Part shown: in pieces, positions 20,977-32,480 of the stretch | How the letters are laid out: every line of letters starts with the position of its first letter | Numbering within the stretch: position 1 is the first letter of the stretch | NCBI GenBank assembly: GCA_011032825.1 | Contig: JAADJZ010000009.1 | Span: forward strand, 1,426,001 to 1,490,000 | Direction: 5' to 3' | Length of the DNA stretch: 64,000 bases | Source: Massariosphaeria phaeospora | Lineage: Eukaryota > Ascomycota > Dothideomycetes > Pleosporales | Translations under genes and position numbers: made by a program | The notes under the pieces: model-generated | What the model was told of the DNA's origin: nothing | Database searches by the model: none | Seen by the model: only the letters and a program-made list of their open reading frames with translations

Positions 20977-22392
20977 ATGGACTTGTTCCACGAGCTTTCT
21001 CCAGCTGCGCAAAAGTCCTTGCTCGAAGGGCCCGCGATGCCTCCGCCGTCGGGTGTAGTGTCCAACTTCTCAAATCCAGCCAAACCGTACGCCCCTGGCT
21101 GGGTAATTATGATCATGTGCTCCATCTTAAGTACGGTTGCGGTGGTTCTTCGCATGTACTCGAAGATAGTTTGTGCGAAAAGAGTTGCGATTGAAGACTG
21201 TAAGTTAGTTCCGCTTAGGAAGAGTTGGTCATTTTGCTGACTGGTTCGAGACCTTGCCATAGCTGCTATAGTATGTATCAATCCACGCAAAGCAAGACAG
21301 TTCGTTCTTGACACCTTGGAAGGGCCTTTACGGCGCTCTTCAATATTTTGTCATGTCTTTCGCTATCTATCCTGGATATTTCGTGCATACGTGGGATGTC
21401 AGACTGAAGGCTGTATCCGGCATTTTCTTTGTATGTTGCTCATATGTAATGCCAACTTCAGATTCGTGCACTGATCTTTGCAGAAGCTTACGTTCAGCTC
21501 AACAATCTATCGGATTATCACCATGCTGCTTAAGGCCACTATCCTGTTAGACCTGCGTCGCATCTTCTCTCCCCGGGGTCAGCGTAACGCATTTTTCTGG
21601 ACGTGTGAAATACTTCTCTGGACCAACGTTTTATGGACAATTGTAATCACGTTCTTGAGTGTTTTTGGCTGCCAACCTCGGGAAAGGCTCTGGAACCCAT
21701 TACTGCCTGAAAAATGCATGGATATCGATGCCCTTAACGTTGCATCGGGTACAATTAACCTTGCGATCGATTTATGCATATTTCTCCTACCACAGAGGGT
21801 CATCTGGCGTCTCAAACTCTCGAAGCGGAAGAAGTTCGGCGTCTCCGCCACCTTTGCAATTGCAATATTGTAAGTGTCTTTGCCCACTAATATCTCGTAA
21901 CTAACGCCTTGTCCAAGCGCGTGTATTGCAGCTGCTTTCCGCTTAGCATATGCAATTCCGTTCGTGAGCAACGGGGATGTTTTCTATAATTCGGCTTACA
22001 CTTACTTATGGGTTCAAGTCGAGGCAACCTCGGGATTTCTTATCACAGGCATCCCGGCTCTCCCCAAGATCGTGAAAAACAGTCCAGCGTTAAATAAGTT
22101 TTTCAGTCGTTTCAGAAATTGGAGCGGCTGGTCAGTGGACAGGATAAAGACGGAATCGGCAAGGGGGCTCCCATCTTGGTATAAGCCTGAGACCCGGAGG
22201 AACCCTCGTAGAGAACCGGGCTGGAGCGATGTGGAAACCACAGGCAACCAGTCTGTGGCTGAGATGATCGTGGGAAGTGTACGCCACAATGGACATGAGC
22301 GGTATAAGACCGGCGCTTGCTTTTACGACGAAGGTGCGCACGGTATCTCGCAGGCTCATCTCAGGGGTAATGATGATCATGGTGGAGTCTAG
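20977..22392 (+). CDS. Rhodopsin-domain (SAT4/PTH11-like) seven-TM membrane protein
   Basis: Five exons: 20977-21199, 21251-21270, 21323-21430, 21484-21869 and 21918-22392 (403 aa). The second exon is only 20 nt; it is required to give the family motif IEDYLAIAA at the exon 1/2 junction and to keep frame. Donors are GTAAGT, GTATGT, GTATGT and GTAAGT. Features: extracellular N-terminus, TM1 with WVIMIMCSILSTVAVVLRM, then YPGYFVHTWDVRLK, TM4/5 with LLKATILLDLRRIFSP, a conserved FGCQPRERLWNP loop, SGTINLAIDLCIFLLP, FACIAAAFRLAYA and EATSGFLITGIPALP. The cytoplasmic tail is hydrophilic. These fungal proteins are predicted surface sensors, some needed for host sensing; ligand and partner are unknown here. 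Confidence 0.85.
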
Positions 22393-23858
22393 CTTCTAGG
22401 AGTTTTCGTAGAAACGAGATTGCGGTTGTGTCTCCGCTATTTGGTGTCGCAGTACATTGTGCAAAAGAACTCTCTTGAATTGTTGCATGCAAAGCTAGGA
22501 AGTTTATCCGTTTGGTTACTGGTTCGATCTGTAATGTCACTACTGACCTCTCAATATTGTTTACACTGCGACTCGGGAACAAGATATCCAGGCTGTCGAT
22601 ACTGTGCCCTCGAGCCAAATGGCAGTAAACAGTTTACATAAAAAACCGATAGGTTAAAAGAAAGTAGTTAGTCAAAAAGAGCAAGACACGAAATGTAGGT
22701 GAATAATACATGAGAAGAAACTGACAAAATCTCCGTGAAACAAAAGGAGGCAACCAGTACGGAGAAAATGACCAATCGAAAGGGAATCAAGGATGGAAAA
22801 GAAGAAACGCGCCGAATGGCCGTGTCCGTGACAAATCAATTGTATCCAGGGGAAAGATACGCCAGAAGGCAAGTTATGTAGCTTAGATATGATGATTGTG
22901 AAACACTCGTGTGCGCAATCGATAGCCGTTGGATGCTGGCTACCGCTCGTAGGTCTTATGTCCTCGTAATTAGGTATTCAAACTTAGATACCTTAGGAAA
23001 AAGCTTTCACCGTGAACAGTACACCGTAGCACGAGCTCAAACAGCAGGCTTTAGTTACACATCTTCCTTATCAGACAGTAAGTGAATTGTTGGGCGAGAG
23101 TCCGAGGAAACCCTCAAAATCTGATCGGGCGGGGTCGCGTGGATATTTATAGCTGGTAATGTCAGTTCGTATTTGACGTCCGAGATTTGAAATAGATCGA
23201 ACCAGACTTATTCTGCCAAGTCCCACGAGATGTTGGGTTATATGAGAAGTTCCCGGTCTTCCTGCTTTCAGCTTTGGGCAATATACGATCTCGTGTACCA
23301 AGCTTCTCCGCCAACTACTACTACGCAAAGTTGTATCCACGTCCTCAACTAGAACATTGATCGTCTCAACAGGTTCCACGCCTCTCTTCAAGCTCGTGTC
23401 GGATTTTGAATCTGAAAGGACTTCGAAGAATACGTAACTTTACCTATACAGAGCACTGTAACCATCCCAAGTCAATATGCCGGTTTCGGCGCCTGAAGGT
23501 TCCCAAAAACATCGACATCGCTCAAACGGAACCCAATAATGTACGCTACTAACTCTACATGTCATCCGCGGCCCAGAAGATGCGCGAGTTTAATCTAAAC
23601 AATCAGTGACTATCGTCCAGCCATGTATAATATGGCTGTTTGCCACGTGGAAGTGGGGAAATACAATATAGCCGTGCTAAAAACTCGGACTTTACCCTGC
23701 ATTCCGCATCGAATATCAGCACGATCGGCCGGGCCGCCACGTACTCCGTCCAGGAATGTTATTAAATCAATAACGGCGTAATTGTATGCTTTGCGCGCAC
23801 CATCGGGATTTCTGCAAGGTCGTACCAGAAAACTTTGGCCGGATCGCGCGGTGCCGGG
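22393..23858. other. Intergenic region
   Basis: Long non-coding stretch. A 106-codon minus-strand frame at 23071-23391 is open but I recognise nothing in it and it has no supporting splice structure. Confidence 0.4.
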
Positions 23859-23865
23859 CTATAAG
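23859..23865 (+). promoter_or_regulatory. TATA-like element of the small secreted protein gene
   Basis: CTATAAG lies about 110 bp upstream of the ATG at 23970, in an otherwise GC-richer context. Confidence 0.4.
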
Positions 23866-23969
23866 ATCAGCGGGATGGGGCGCTTTTGCGGGATCAAGAT
23901 CCACATCCATACCCTCTCGAGAGCCCACATAACAAAACTCTTCTCGAATCTCCCACGAATCCGGCCAAG

Positions 23970-24440
23970 ATGATGTTCTCAACCGCATCCCTCCTCGCAG
24001 CCCTTGCCCTGCTCCCGACTCTTACACTCTCCGCGCCAGCCCTCGGCTCTGCTAAGAACGTCTACATCGCCCGTTGCGAACCCAACGACTGCTTCCTCGG
24101 CCTCCTCTGCGAAGACCCCTTCACCGTCGTAGCATACTTCCGTAGCGGCGGCATTACCTCCGAAAACTCCACTCCGACAACGCTGGCGAGCCTCACAGGC
24201 AGGAATACCGCGTTCGAGGGCACGAAGCGCAGCGTTTCCGTTGGAGCTGACGGGACGTTCGTCACAAACATCAATGCGGATGCGAAGAGAGCAGCGAAGG
24301 GTAGTCTGGTTGGGGATGCGACGTTGGGAACGGAACCGTTTGTGTGCTTTAAAGATACGGAAACCAAGTTCACGGTTAAGTACGACTTGGAGAAGTATAC
24401 CTGTACGGCGGATTATTGGTGTCCGAGTGTTCAGGTATGA
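23970..24440 (+). CDS. Small secreted cysteine-containing protein (effector-like), 156 aa
   Basis: Single exon with ATG at 23970 (a second in-frame ATG follows directly). Residues 1-22 are a strong signal peptide (MMFSTASLLAALALLPTLTLSA). The mature part has six cysteines (ARCEP, NDC, LLC, FVCFK, YTCTAD, YWCPS), enough for three disulfides, and no membrane segment. Small size, secretion signal and paired cysteines are the usual marks of fungal apoplastic effectors or wall-associated proteins. I see no known fold and the role is inference only. The gene sits just left of a P450 pseudogene, with no obvious link. Confidence 0.72.
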   Translation: MMFSTASLLAALALLPTLTLSAPALGSAKNVYIARCEPNDCFLGLLCEDPFTVVAYFRSGGITSENSTPTTLASLTGRNTAFEGTKRSVSVGADGTFVTNINADAKRAAKGSLVGDATLGTEPFVCFKDTETKFTVKYDLEKYTCTADYWCPSVQV

Positions 24441-24641
24441 AAGGGTTGAGGGTTTGGAAGATGTGGTTGAGCGGGGTATATGACGTAATATCTGGCGTAA
24501 TATGTACCTGTTTTCTGTCGAAGTAACACATAGTGGCTTTCTTATTCCTTCTACCAAATCCAAGAACTTCATCAGTGCTTCTAATTTCGTACTCTTCTTT
24601 GCAGCTCTTTGTGCTGAAGGCTCACGACGCACGGGCTTCAA

Positions 24642-25157
24642 CTAGATGATGACATCGTCCCCAGCCACTGGTCCCAGTATACCACGTACTGAAATAGTAA
24701 TAGTTGTCACCGGAATTCTAGGGGGGCGTCCTTTAGTATCGCTCTGCGAGCGGATGTCGAATCGACCAAGAACCGGAGCCACAAACATATACACCTCGCG
24801 CCGAGCAAAAAACCGGAACGGTAGATAGCTTGTGCTGCCCACCAGGCTTTTGTTTCGGAGGAACCACTGTGGGTGGAACTCTGCAGCGTTCTCGCCGAAT
24901 ATTGCGGGGTCGAAGTGCATGAGCTTGTAGGGCATCAGGATTTTATGTCCTGGTGAGAGCACCTTATTGTGCAATGCGGAGAATGTCTTCATATAAAGAA
25001 TAGAGTAACGGACAGCTCTCAAGATCATATGCCATGCTAAGGCTGTCCCTTTCTTGAAAGGCTGGTACGATCACTACTTCGAAAGAGCGGCGAAGAGCGA
25101 AATCGGGCAGGATATACGCAATACACCAGAAAAACAGCTCGTAAGCATCGGAGTTGA
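24642..25157 (-). pseudogene. Cytochrome P450 pseudogene (C-terminal half, heme loop deleted)
   Basis: On the minus strand the region from 25157 reads like the I-helix-to-K-helix part of a CYP7/CYP8-like P450 (DAYELFFWCIAYIL, PAFQERDSLSMAY, CPLLYSLYEDILRIA), then hits a stop. A second frame goes on with KVLSPGHKILMPYKLMHFDP, FGENAAEF, QWFLRN, STSYLPF, FARREVYMFVAPVLGRFDI and GILGPVAGDDVI. Intact relatives have a GGG-x-T-x-CPGR heme loop between 'SYxPF' and 'FxARREV'. Here that loop, including the heme-ligand cysteine, is missing. The ExxR glutamate also reads as Asp (DILR). So this cannot encode a working P450. The N-terminal half was not found in 25158-25732. Confidence 0.75.
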
Positions 25158-25732
25158 TTCTAATACGGTGGTATCAGTCTCTAAAAGTCGGCGTTGACAC
25201 CTTGGAGACAAAAAAATACTAGACAGGAAGAGCATAGGCCTTGCTAGTCGATTCAGATAAGACCATCAGGTTGGAAAGGCGACTCTATTTCAGATAGGGA
25301 TTGATACTTCCGGCGAAGCTCGCCTGTAAAACTTGGGGCTTTACGCCTGGATGCATTTGGAGCTGGAAGTCGATGTGGCACAGTCTGACGCGGGCTCCGT
25401 CAAACCAAAATTTAGTTCCAAGGTGCTCTATCAAAGTTCAGCGACGAGCGAGAAACAGCTTGGAAATGCGCTGGTTGTGCGGGAGGGCACTAATCACTGG
25501 ATACCCTTTACTCTACTAGCCCTCGATAGTCGTTGACTGTGCGATTCATGTTTGTACGCGAGCTCGCGGCAAGAACTAATCATGAACACGGGATCTCGGA
25601 TACCTCGGATGGCTAAGCTGTGCCGCATTGCGCGTTTTGATCCGTGCCGCACACACATAGACGACCTCGCTCTGTTTCCACCATCTCTTCTGTTCATAAT
25701 ATTTTGCATTTTGGCGCAGACCGCAAACCAAA
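25158..25732. other. Region between P450 pseudogene and intact P450
   Basis: May contain decayed upstream pieces of the pseudogene and the promoter of the intact P450 (starts 25733, opposite strand). No convincing frame on either strand. Confidence 0.4.
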
Positions 25733-27521
25733 ATGAGTTGGACTCAGACGCTGATTACCGTGGTCGAGTGCCTTGGTGTTGCTTTCCTTCTACGAGTGAG
25801 TACGTTTTCTGATCTAGAGGGTATTGTGACTTATATATCTAGTGTGTTATACTCTGCGGCTATCGACTCACCCTCCATCCGCTTAGCAGATACCCAGGGC
25901 CACTGTTAGCTGGAGTGACAGATTGGTACACCGCGTATTACGCTTTGGTCAAGCGTCTCCATTTGGTGACATATCACGACCACAAGAGATATGGTGCGAC
26001 ATTCTCAACCTTGACGTCTCTATTCCCTAACTTACCAACACTCGAATCCAGGGCCGGTACTGAGGCACGGTCCGAACAAGCTCATATTCAACTCCCACAA
26101 AGCCCTGCACGGTATAGCGCAAAACCCAAGCTCCGCGTACAAGCCAGACACTGACTCAGTAAAAGACATCTACCAAAGCGAGCGCACCAATAAAGTCAAA
26201 TCATACCTTGCCACGCAGATCAAACCCAACACCTATAACCTCTTCAACTGTATCGACAAGCGACTCCATAAGATCAAGCGCCGTATGATCAGTAAAGCTC
26301 TGTCTGAGCAAAAGATGCGGCAATTCGAACCCATTATGACCCAGCATATCACCATCTTCCTTCAACAGCTGCTCAAAGCCAGCCGAACGGGTGACCCGCT
26401 CGACATGTCAGATCGATGCAAACGTCTTGGAATGGATATAATAGGGCGATTCGGGTTTGGATATACTCTGAACATGCAAACAGAGGATACAAACCACTTC
26501 GTGGTTCCTGGCTTGGCGGGTGGGAGCTACAAGAACAATGTGTACATGCAGGTGCCTATGGTGAAGTGGTTTGGATTCGAATACTTCTTCCCGAAACTCT
26601 ATAAGCTGCGGATGAAGTATTATTATCTTCTCCAGCGAATGGTGAAAGAGCGTCTAGGCGAAGGGAAGGACGCCAAAGAGGATCTTTTTGCGCATGTCAT
26701 GGAGGCAAAAGATCCAGAGACAGGCACGGAAATCAACCTGGGCGAATTAGTGTCTGAGGCTACTTTCTTCTTTCCGGCCGGTGAGTGCATCAGCCGGCTA
26801 GAGGCACCATTGAGCGACACTGACTCAGTAAGGCGGCGACACGACAGCGACAACGATAGCTGCTGCACTGTTTTATCTCTCGCGCGACCCGGGCTGTTAC
26901 GCCGCACTCGCCGCTGAGATTCGCACCTTCTTCTCTTCAGGAGCTGAAATCCAGGCTAGTTCTCGCCTGTCCAACTGCACCTACCTAAGAGCTGTCATTG
27001 ATGAGGCCATGCGCATCGCCCCTCCCGTCTCTGGAACACTATGGCGGGAGCTCCCCAAAGATGATGACGGAAGTGAGAAGCCCCTTATCATCGATGGTCA
27101 TGTGGTGCCCGCTGGCACCTGGGTCGGCGTCAACATGTACACTATCCACCACAACGAGGAATACTTCCCCGAGCCGTTCGTTTTCAGGCCTGAGCGGTGG
27201 CTAGACACAGAGTCTATGGAGCATTGCCGCCAGAACCTACGCGAAGCGTTTTCACCATTTAGCGTTGGTTCGCGATCCTGCGCAGGCAAAGCAATGGCGT
27301 ATATGGAAGCCAGCCTAGTACTGGCCAAAACCATGTGGTACTTTGACTTTGAGCGACCTCTTGGCACAGAACTTGAGAATGCCGGCGGCGGTAAAATAGG
27401 GGATACCACAGGCAGGCACCGCGTCGACGAATTCCAAATCTATGACCAGTTCATAGCCGGCCACAGCGGACCTTGTCTCATTTTGAAAGTGCGAGACGAC
27501 CATTGGAAAGACTTAGAGTAG
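25733..27521 (+). CDS. Cytochrome P450 monooxygenase (microsomal, E-class)
   Basis: Four exons: 25733-25795, 25843-25993, 26052-26780 and 26833-27521 (543 aa). Donors are GTGAGT, GTGCGA and GTGAGT. An N-terminal membrane anchor (TLITVVECLGVAFLL) is followed by the proline hinge HPLSRYPGPL. Catalytic landmarks are all present: I-helix AGGDTT (spanning the last junction), K-helix E-A-M-R, PERW in the meander, and the heme loop FSVGSRSCAGKA with its cysteine ligand. Length is normal. Overall pattern (YPGPLLAGVTDWYTAYYA) resembles fungal P450s often labelled benzoate 4-monooxygenase or isotrichodermin hydroxylase, but the substrate is not readable from sequence. It is ER-bound and needs a CPR partner. 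It sits head-to-head with the broken P450 on its left. Confidence 0.9.
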
Positions 27522-28430
27522 TTTGGAGTACGTCAAGGGGGAATTTGCTGCCAGTGAAAGGTGAATGTATGACCCACCTGACTTTCACTGTTGCTAGGCA
27601 GTTGTGCTAATTTCTGTGCATTTCATTACAGGAGAGGTTGCCTGAGGTAACTCCCAGGCAGTTCTGAAGCCGTAAAGAGCATCGTAGGCATGAATACTCT
27701 TATTGCAATACACTATGCCTCTCCACCTTTGTGCATATCGCCTCCAGTCCAAATTCAAGCATCACCAAAAGTCCGCTCAAAACCAATTGTATCCGCCAAA
27801 CACCATGCTAAAGATCCAAGCGCCCAGTCACTCGTCTTGTATAGGTAGATCCGAGGTTGCTCAGTGTCCGCCATCTCGAGGCTGCGGCTCCTCGATGTCC
27901 TCGTCCGGGGTCCTGTACTCGAACATTGTGCGGCGAGCGGACTCCATTGTGACGTGAATGGGTATGCGAGCTACGTTGTGTATAGTCAGTACGTCACAGC
28001 GATGACATCACCGCCGGGGTTGCCGTACGAGTTGTTTTGTGGTGTTTGGGGCGAGTTTGGTTATGTAGGCTGGTATTGGGGCGGTAGTCGGCTCGAGGCT
28101 TCTCCGGGGAGGGTATCTGGGGCACTGGAGGGAAGCTGCGGGAGGTATATGGTGGGATGGACTGTGGCCGGAGTCGAGAGCTGTAGAGGTGAAGATGCTC
28201 GTGGATGGGATGAGGTGGTAAAGTGGGTGAAGGTTGTGGTGGTGCGGTAAGGTGGATGAAGGTTTGACGTGCAGAGCTGGTGCGAGGTGGGCATGGTGAG
28301 TCCGGCCTCTCCTCCGCGGCCAGTCCGGCAGTCGGGGGTCCCCAGCCCAGTGGCACGTTCTGATGGCGAATCTTATCGTGCTCGCGCCCTCCCCAACGCG
28401 ATACCCCCCCATCGTAACAGGATTTGCGTA
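27522..28430. other. Intergenic stretch leading into the gene-poor island
   Basis: Follows the P450 stop. G/T-rich from about 28000. Several overlapping frames near 27994-28412 are open on both strands, a composition effect. No gene supported. Confidence 0.4.
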
Positions 28431-28440
28431 CAGAAACTTG

Positions 28441-31400
28441 ACGCGGCCGATGCGTAAGCTCAGGGGATGGGCCTTCTGAGATTTCGCCGCAGACTTCTTA
28501 CTCTGCCGGGGCTACAGAGCCGCTGGGGTTTCGGCTTGGTGAATCTCTCCACTTGCCCGCGGCCAATGCAGCATCCGGACCTGCCCCGACCGGCCCAGGC
28601 GCTTGTTGTAGTAGCATGTCTCGCGACGCTGACACCCACGATGCCGTATCTCAACCACCCAGGGTCTCAGCATCTAATTGGGATGCGGCAGATGCGTAGG
28701 CCCAGGCAACTGACCCCTTGATTTGTCCGCGGAGGTGTTGAAGGGGGAGGAGAACCGTGCCGAATACATGAAGGGGAAAGCCCTCTACTTATACATAAGA
28801 GGGAGGAAATCATATGCCTTTCAATGGGAGGGGTCTCAGCCTCTTGGGCGGCAGAGCTGATGGAGCGCCACGACGGTGGCCAATCCGCCGGGGCGCTCGC
28901 TCAGGCGAGTCTCAGAGTGTCTACGCTCTCAACCACCACCCAGGGTATACGCAATCGAACCCCTGGTTTCACGCCCGTGATTGGGGCTGCAGAACTGACG
29001 GGGCACCATGATGGTGAATCCGGCCGGGCGCTCACTGAGGCGACTTCTGCGATGTCCAGGCTTTATCTTGACCACCACGCAAGACCTCCGCATGAGAGCC
29101 AGAAATAATAGACAGGTAGACTCAGGAGACCGAATCCATGGATATTGGTAGCAGGTATTTTGGTCTGTTGAGGCTGCGAAGCTTTCCGGCGAGGCGCTCC
29201 CAAGGCGACTCGCGCCCACCACGCTTTATCCTGTCCGCCACGCATGATCTCCGCGTGAAGCAGATGCGATAGATAAGTAGGGTCAGGAGATTGACTCCAA
29301 GGGTATTGGAACCAGGTGTTGAAGTCTATTGAGAGACCGCAAAGCTGATGGGGCATCCCCGCTGCGAGTACGGCCAGGAGCTCGGATTCTCTCGAGGCTT
29401 CTCCGCGTGAGAATTAGATGCGATAAATGCGTACACTCAGGATATTGCAGGCGTTTTAGTCTTTTGAGAGGCTGCAAAGCTGATGGGCATCGCCGCGGCG
29501 AGTCCGGCCAGGAGTTCGCTGCCGCGTTTCTCGCGGCCCACACCCAGAACGCTTTATCTCTACCACCCCGCAAGATCTTGGCATGCAAGTTCGATGCTGT
29601 AGAGGCGTTGAACCAGGGGATTCGATTCTCGTGACAGGCGTTCCTGTCTGTCAAGGCTGTAAAGCCCATGGGGCATCGCCGCGGTGGTCCTGGCCGACTT
29701 TCACGATGTCCACACACAACGCTTTTATCTCTGCGACCACAAACGATCTCCGGAGATGAGTACACTGAGGAGATTGAGCTCTGAGCTCGGAGCAGGCGTC
29801 TTGGTGTGTTGGGGCAACAAAGTAGACGGGGCATCGTCGCGGTGAGTTTGGCCAGGAGTCCAGCAAGTACTCCCCGACCCGGCGCTCGCTGCGGGGAGTC
29901 TCGGGAGTCCCGCACACACCCGCAACCCATATCTCAGCCACCAAACGAGCTCTCTGCGAGAGTTTTAGATGCGGGAGATGCGTAGACCCAGGAGATCAAC
30001 CCTCTCGACATCTGTAGCCAGCGTTTTGGTTTGTTGAGGCTGCGAAGCCCATGGGGCAGCCTCGCGGTGGGTCTGGCTAGGAGCCAGGCCAGCCAGGCGC
30101 TGGCGCTGGCGCTGGTGACTCCTCGGAGCTGTTTGAGTTGGATCGCTTGGTGTTAAGGGGGCGGGCGCCACCGCCGGAGGAGGGGAGGTCGGGCGGGCGT
30201 GCGGCGGAGGCTCGAGGTTAGGGCGTCATGAGGCCGGAGAGGAAGGATTGCGCGAAGTGGGAGCTGGCGCGGGCGACGGTGTTGGTGCGAGAGGTGGTGG
30301 TGCTGGCGTTGGTGCCGGCGAGAGCGGCGAGAGCGGCGGAGGCGTTGTCCGAGTCCCCCATCTACAACGCCATATCTCATCCGTCACACAGATCTCCGCA
30401 TGAAAATTAGATGCCCTAAATGCCCACCCTTAGGGAATTGGTGCTGGCGAACCGTTCGGGGGTGGGCGCGAGGAGTCTAGTCAGGAGCTCGCCGAGGCGA
30501 TCCACACGGCTGTGTCTCAGCCGCCACTCCGCGTGAGCATAAGATAGGGTAGATGCACACACTCTAGAGGTTCTTCTCAAAGCGTTTCAGGGCCAGACTC
30601 TGGTCGGTTTGGCGCGCAGGTTGGCGGTCGGCGCGGAGAGTCCGCCCAGGAGCTCGCCGTGGCAATTGTCACGGCCATGTCTCAGCCACGACACAAGCTC
30701 TCCGCGTAGAAATTCGATGCGGCAGATGCAGAGATTGTCCTCGAAGAAATCCAGGGCCAGCTTCTGGTAGGGTTGGCGCGCCTTTTGGGGGTGGGCGCGG
30801 GGAGTCTGGTCAGGAGCTCGCCGTTGCAATTCTCACGGCCATGTCTCAGTCGCGACACAAGCTCTCCGCATGGAAGTTAGAGGCCGTAGATGTGCACACA
30901 TCGAAGATTCTGCTAGAGTTGTTCCAGGGCCAGCCTCTGGTCAGGTTGCCGCGCTGTTTGGGGGTCTGCGCGGGGAGTTTGGTCGGGAGCTCGCCGCGGC
31001 GATTCTCATGGCCATATCTCAGCCGCCAGACAAGCTCTCCGCGTGGAACTTTGATGCGGTAGATGCCCACACTTCAGGGGTTCTGATTGAAGAGTTTGAG
31101 GGCCAGCCTCTGGCCAGGTTGGAGCGCTGTTTGGGGGTTGGCTCAGACGAGTTCGCCGTGGCGATTCTTTAGCCGCTACACAAGCTCTCCGCGTGAAAAT
31201 AAGATGGGGCAGATCCAGAGGTTCCTCTCGAAGGGTTTCAGGGCCAGCCTCTGGTTGGATTGGTGCGCCGTTTGGGGGTCGGCGTGGGTCTGGTCAGGAG
31301 ATTCTCACGGCCATATCACAGCCGCCCCACAAGCTCTCGTCGTGGAAATATGATGCGGTAGATGCTCACACTTCAGAGGTTCTTCTCGAAGAACTCTAAG

Positions 31401-32480
31401 GCCAGCCTCTGGTCGGGTTGACGCGCCGTTTGGCGGTCGACGCGGGGAGTCCCAGCTAGGCGCTCGCCGTGCCCCGTATCTCAACCATTACGCAAGCTCT
31501 CCGCACGGGAAATAGATGCCGAAAATGCCCACACATAGGGGATTGGCGCGGTGATTCCGGTCAGGAGCTCGCGGTGGCGGCTCTCACGAGGCGTACGCCT
31601 ACAACGCCATATCTCAGCCACCACACCAGACCTCCGCATGGAGTTTTGATGCCGTGGATGCCTACACCTGGGATATTCTCCTTGACAAAGTTTCAGGCCG
31701 AGCCTCTCATTATGCTGGCGCGAGCGAGCCACTTGAGGTTCGGCATGGTGAGTTCCAGCCAAGCGCTCAAGGCGGCGATTCTCAGGAGTCTCACGCCACC
31801 ACCACCCAACATTCTCACACAAAAGTTAGATGCCGTAGATGCCCGCATTTAGAAAATTCTCCTCGCAAAGTTTCATGGCAAGCATCTAATCATGTTGGCG
31901 CTAGCGAGCCACTTGGGGTTCGGCATGGTAAGGCGCTCGCGGCGGCGATTCTCGGGAGTCTGACGTTCACAACGCCGTATCTCCACCACCACCCAACTTC
32001 TTCACACAAAAATTAGATGCCGTAGATGCCTGCACTCAGGATATTCTCCTCGCAAGGTTTTACGGCGGGCCTCCCATCATGTTGGCGCTAGCGAGCCACT
32101 CGAGGTTCGGCGCGGTGAGGCCCAGCCAGGCGCTCGGGGGTGGCGACTCTCGCGAGTCTCACGCCCACGACGCCGCATCTCCACCACCATCCAACTTCTT
32201 CACACGAAGATTAGATGCTGTAGATGCCTACACTCCCGAGATCCTCCTCGCAAAGTTTGAGGCCCGACATCTATTCTCGTTGTGGCTGGCGAACCGTTGG
32301 GGGGTCCGCGCGGTGAGTCCCAGCCGGCCGCCCCCGAGCTCGCTGAGGCGGCGCTCTCGGGAGTTCCACGCCTACAACGCCGCATCTCCACAACCACCCA
32401 ACTTCTTCACACAAAAATTAGATGCGGTTGACGCCTACACTCCCGAAACTCTCCTCACGAAGTTTCGGGGCCGACATCTA
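28441..32480. repeat. Degenerate tandem array, about 22 units of 135-230 bp
   Basis: A core close to GATGC(C/G)GTAGATGCC(T/C)ACAC recurs near 28441, 28682, 29263, 29416, 29592, 29968, 30410, 30546, 30717, 30880, 31053, 31204, 31351, 31516, 31650, 31829, 32016, 32215 and 32420, with weaker copies between. Each is usually preceded by a CAAGCTCTCCGCGTG-type box (CAACTTCTTCACAC in the last copies) and followed by a TTTCAGGGCCAGCCTCTGGT-type segment and a short GCTCGCC(G/A) box. Spacing in the right half grows from about 150 to about 205 bp. In one frame the core reads LDAVDAYTP, but frames change from unit to unit, so no single protein is encoded. No transposase and no flanking terminal repeats seen. 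Confidence 0.8.

Noticed and set aside
28441..32480. CRISPR-like or coding repeat-protein array
   Set aside because: Units are far too long and irregular for CRISPR, the genome is eukaryotic, and the frame shifts between units.
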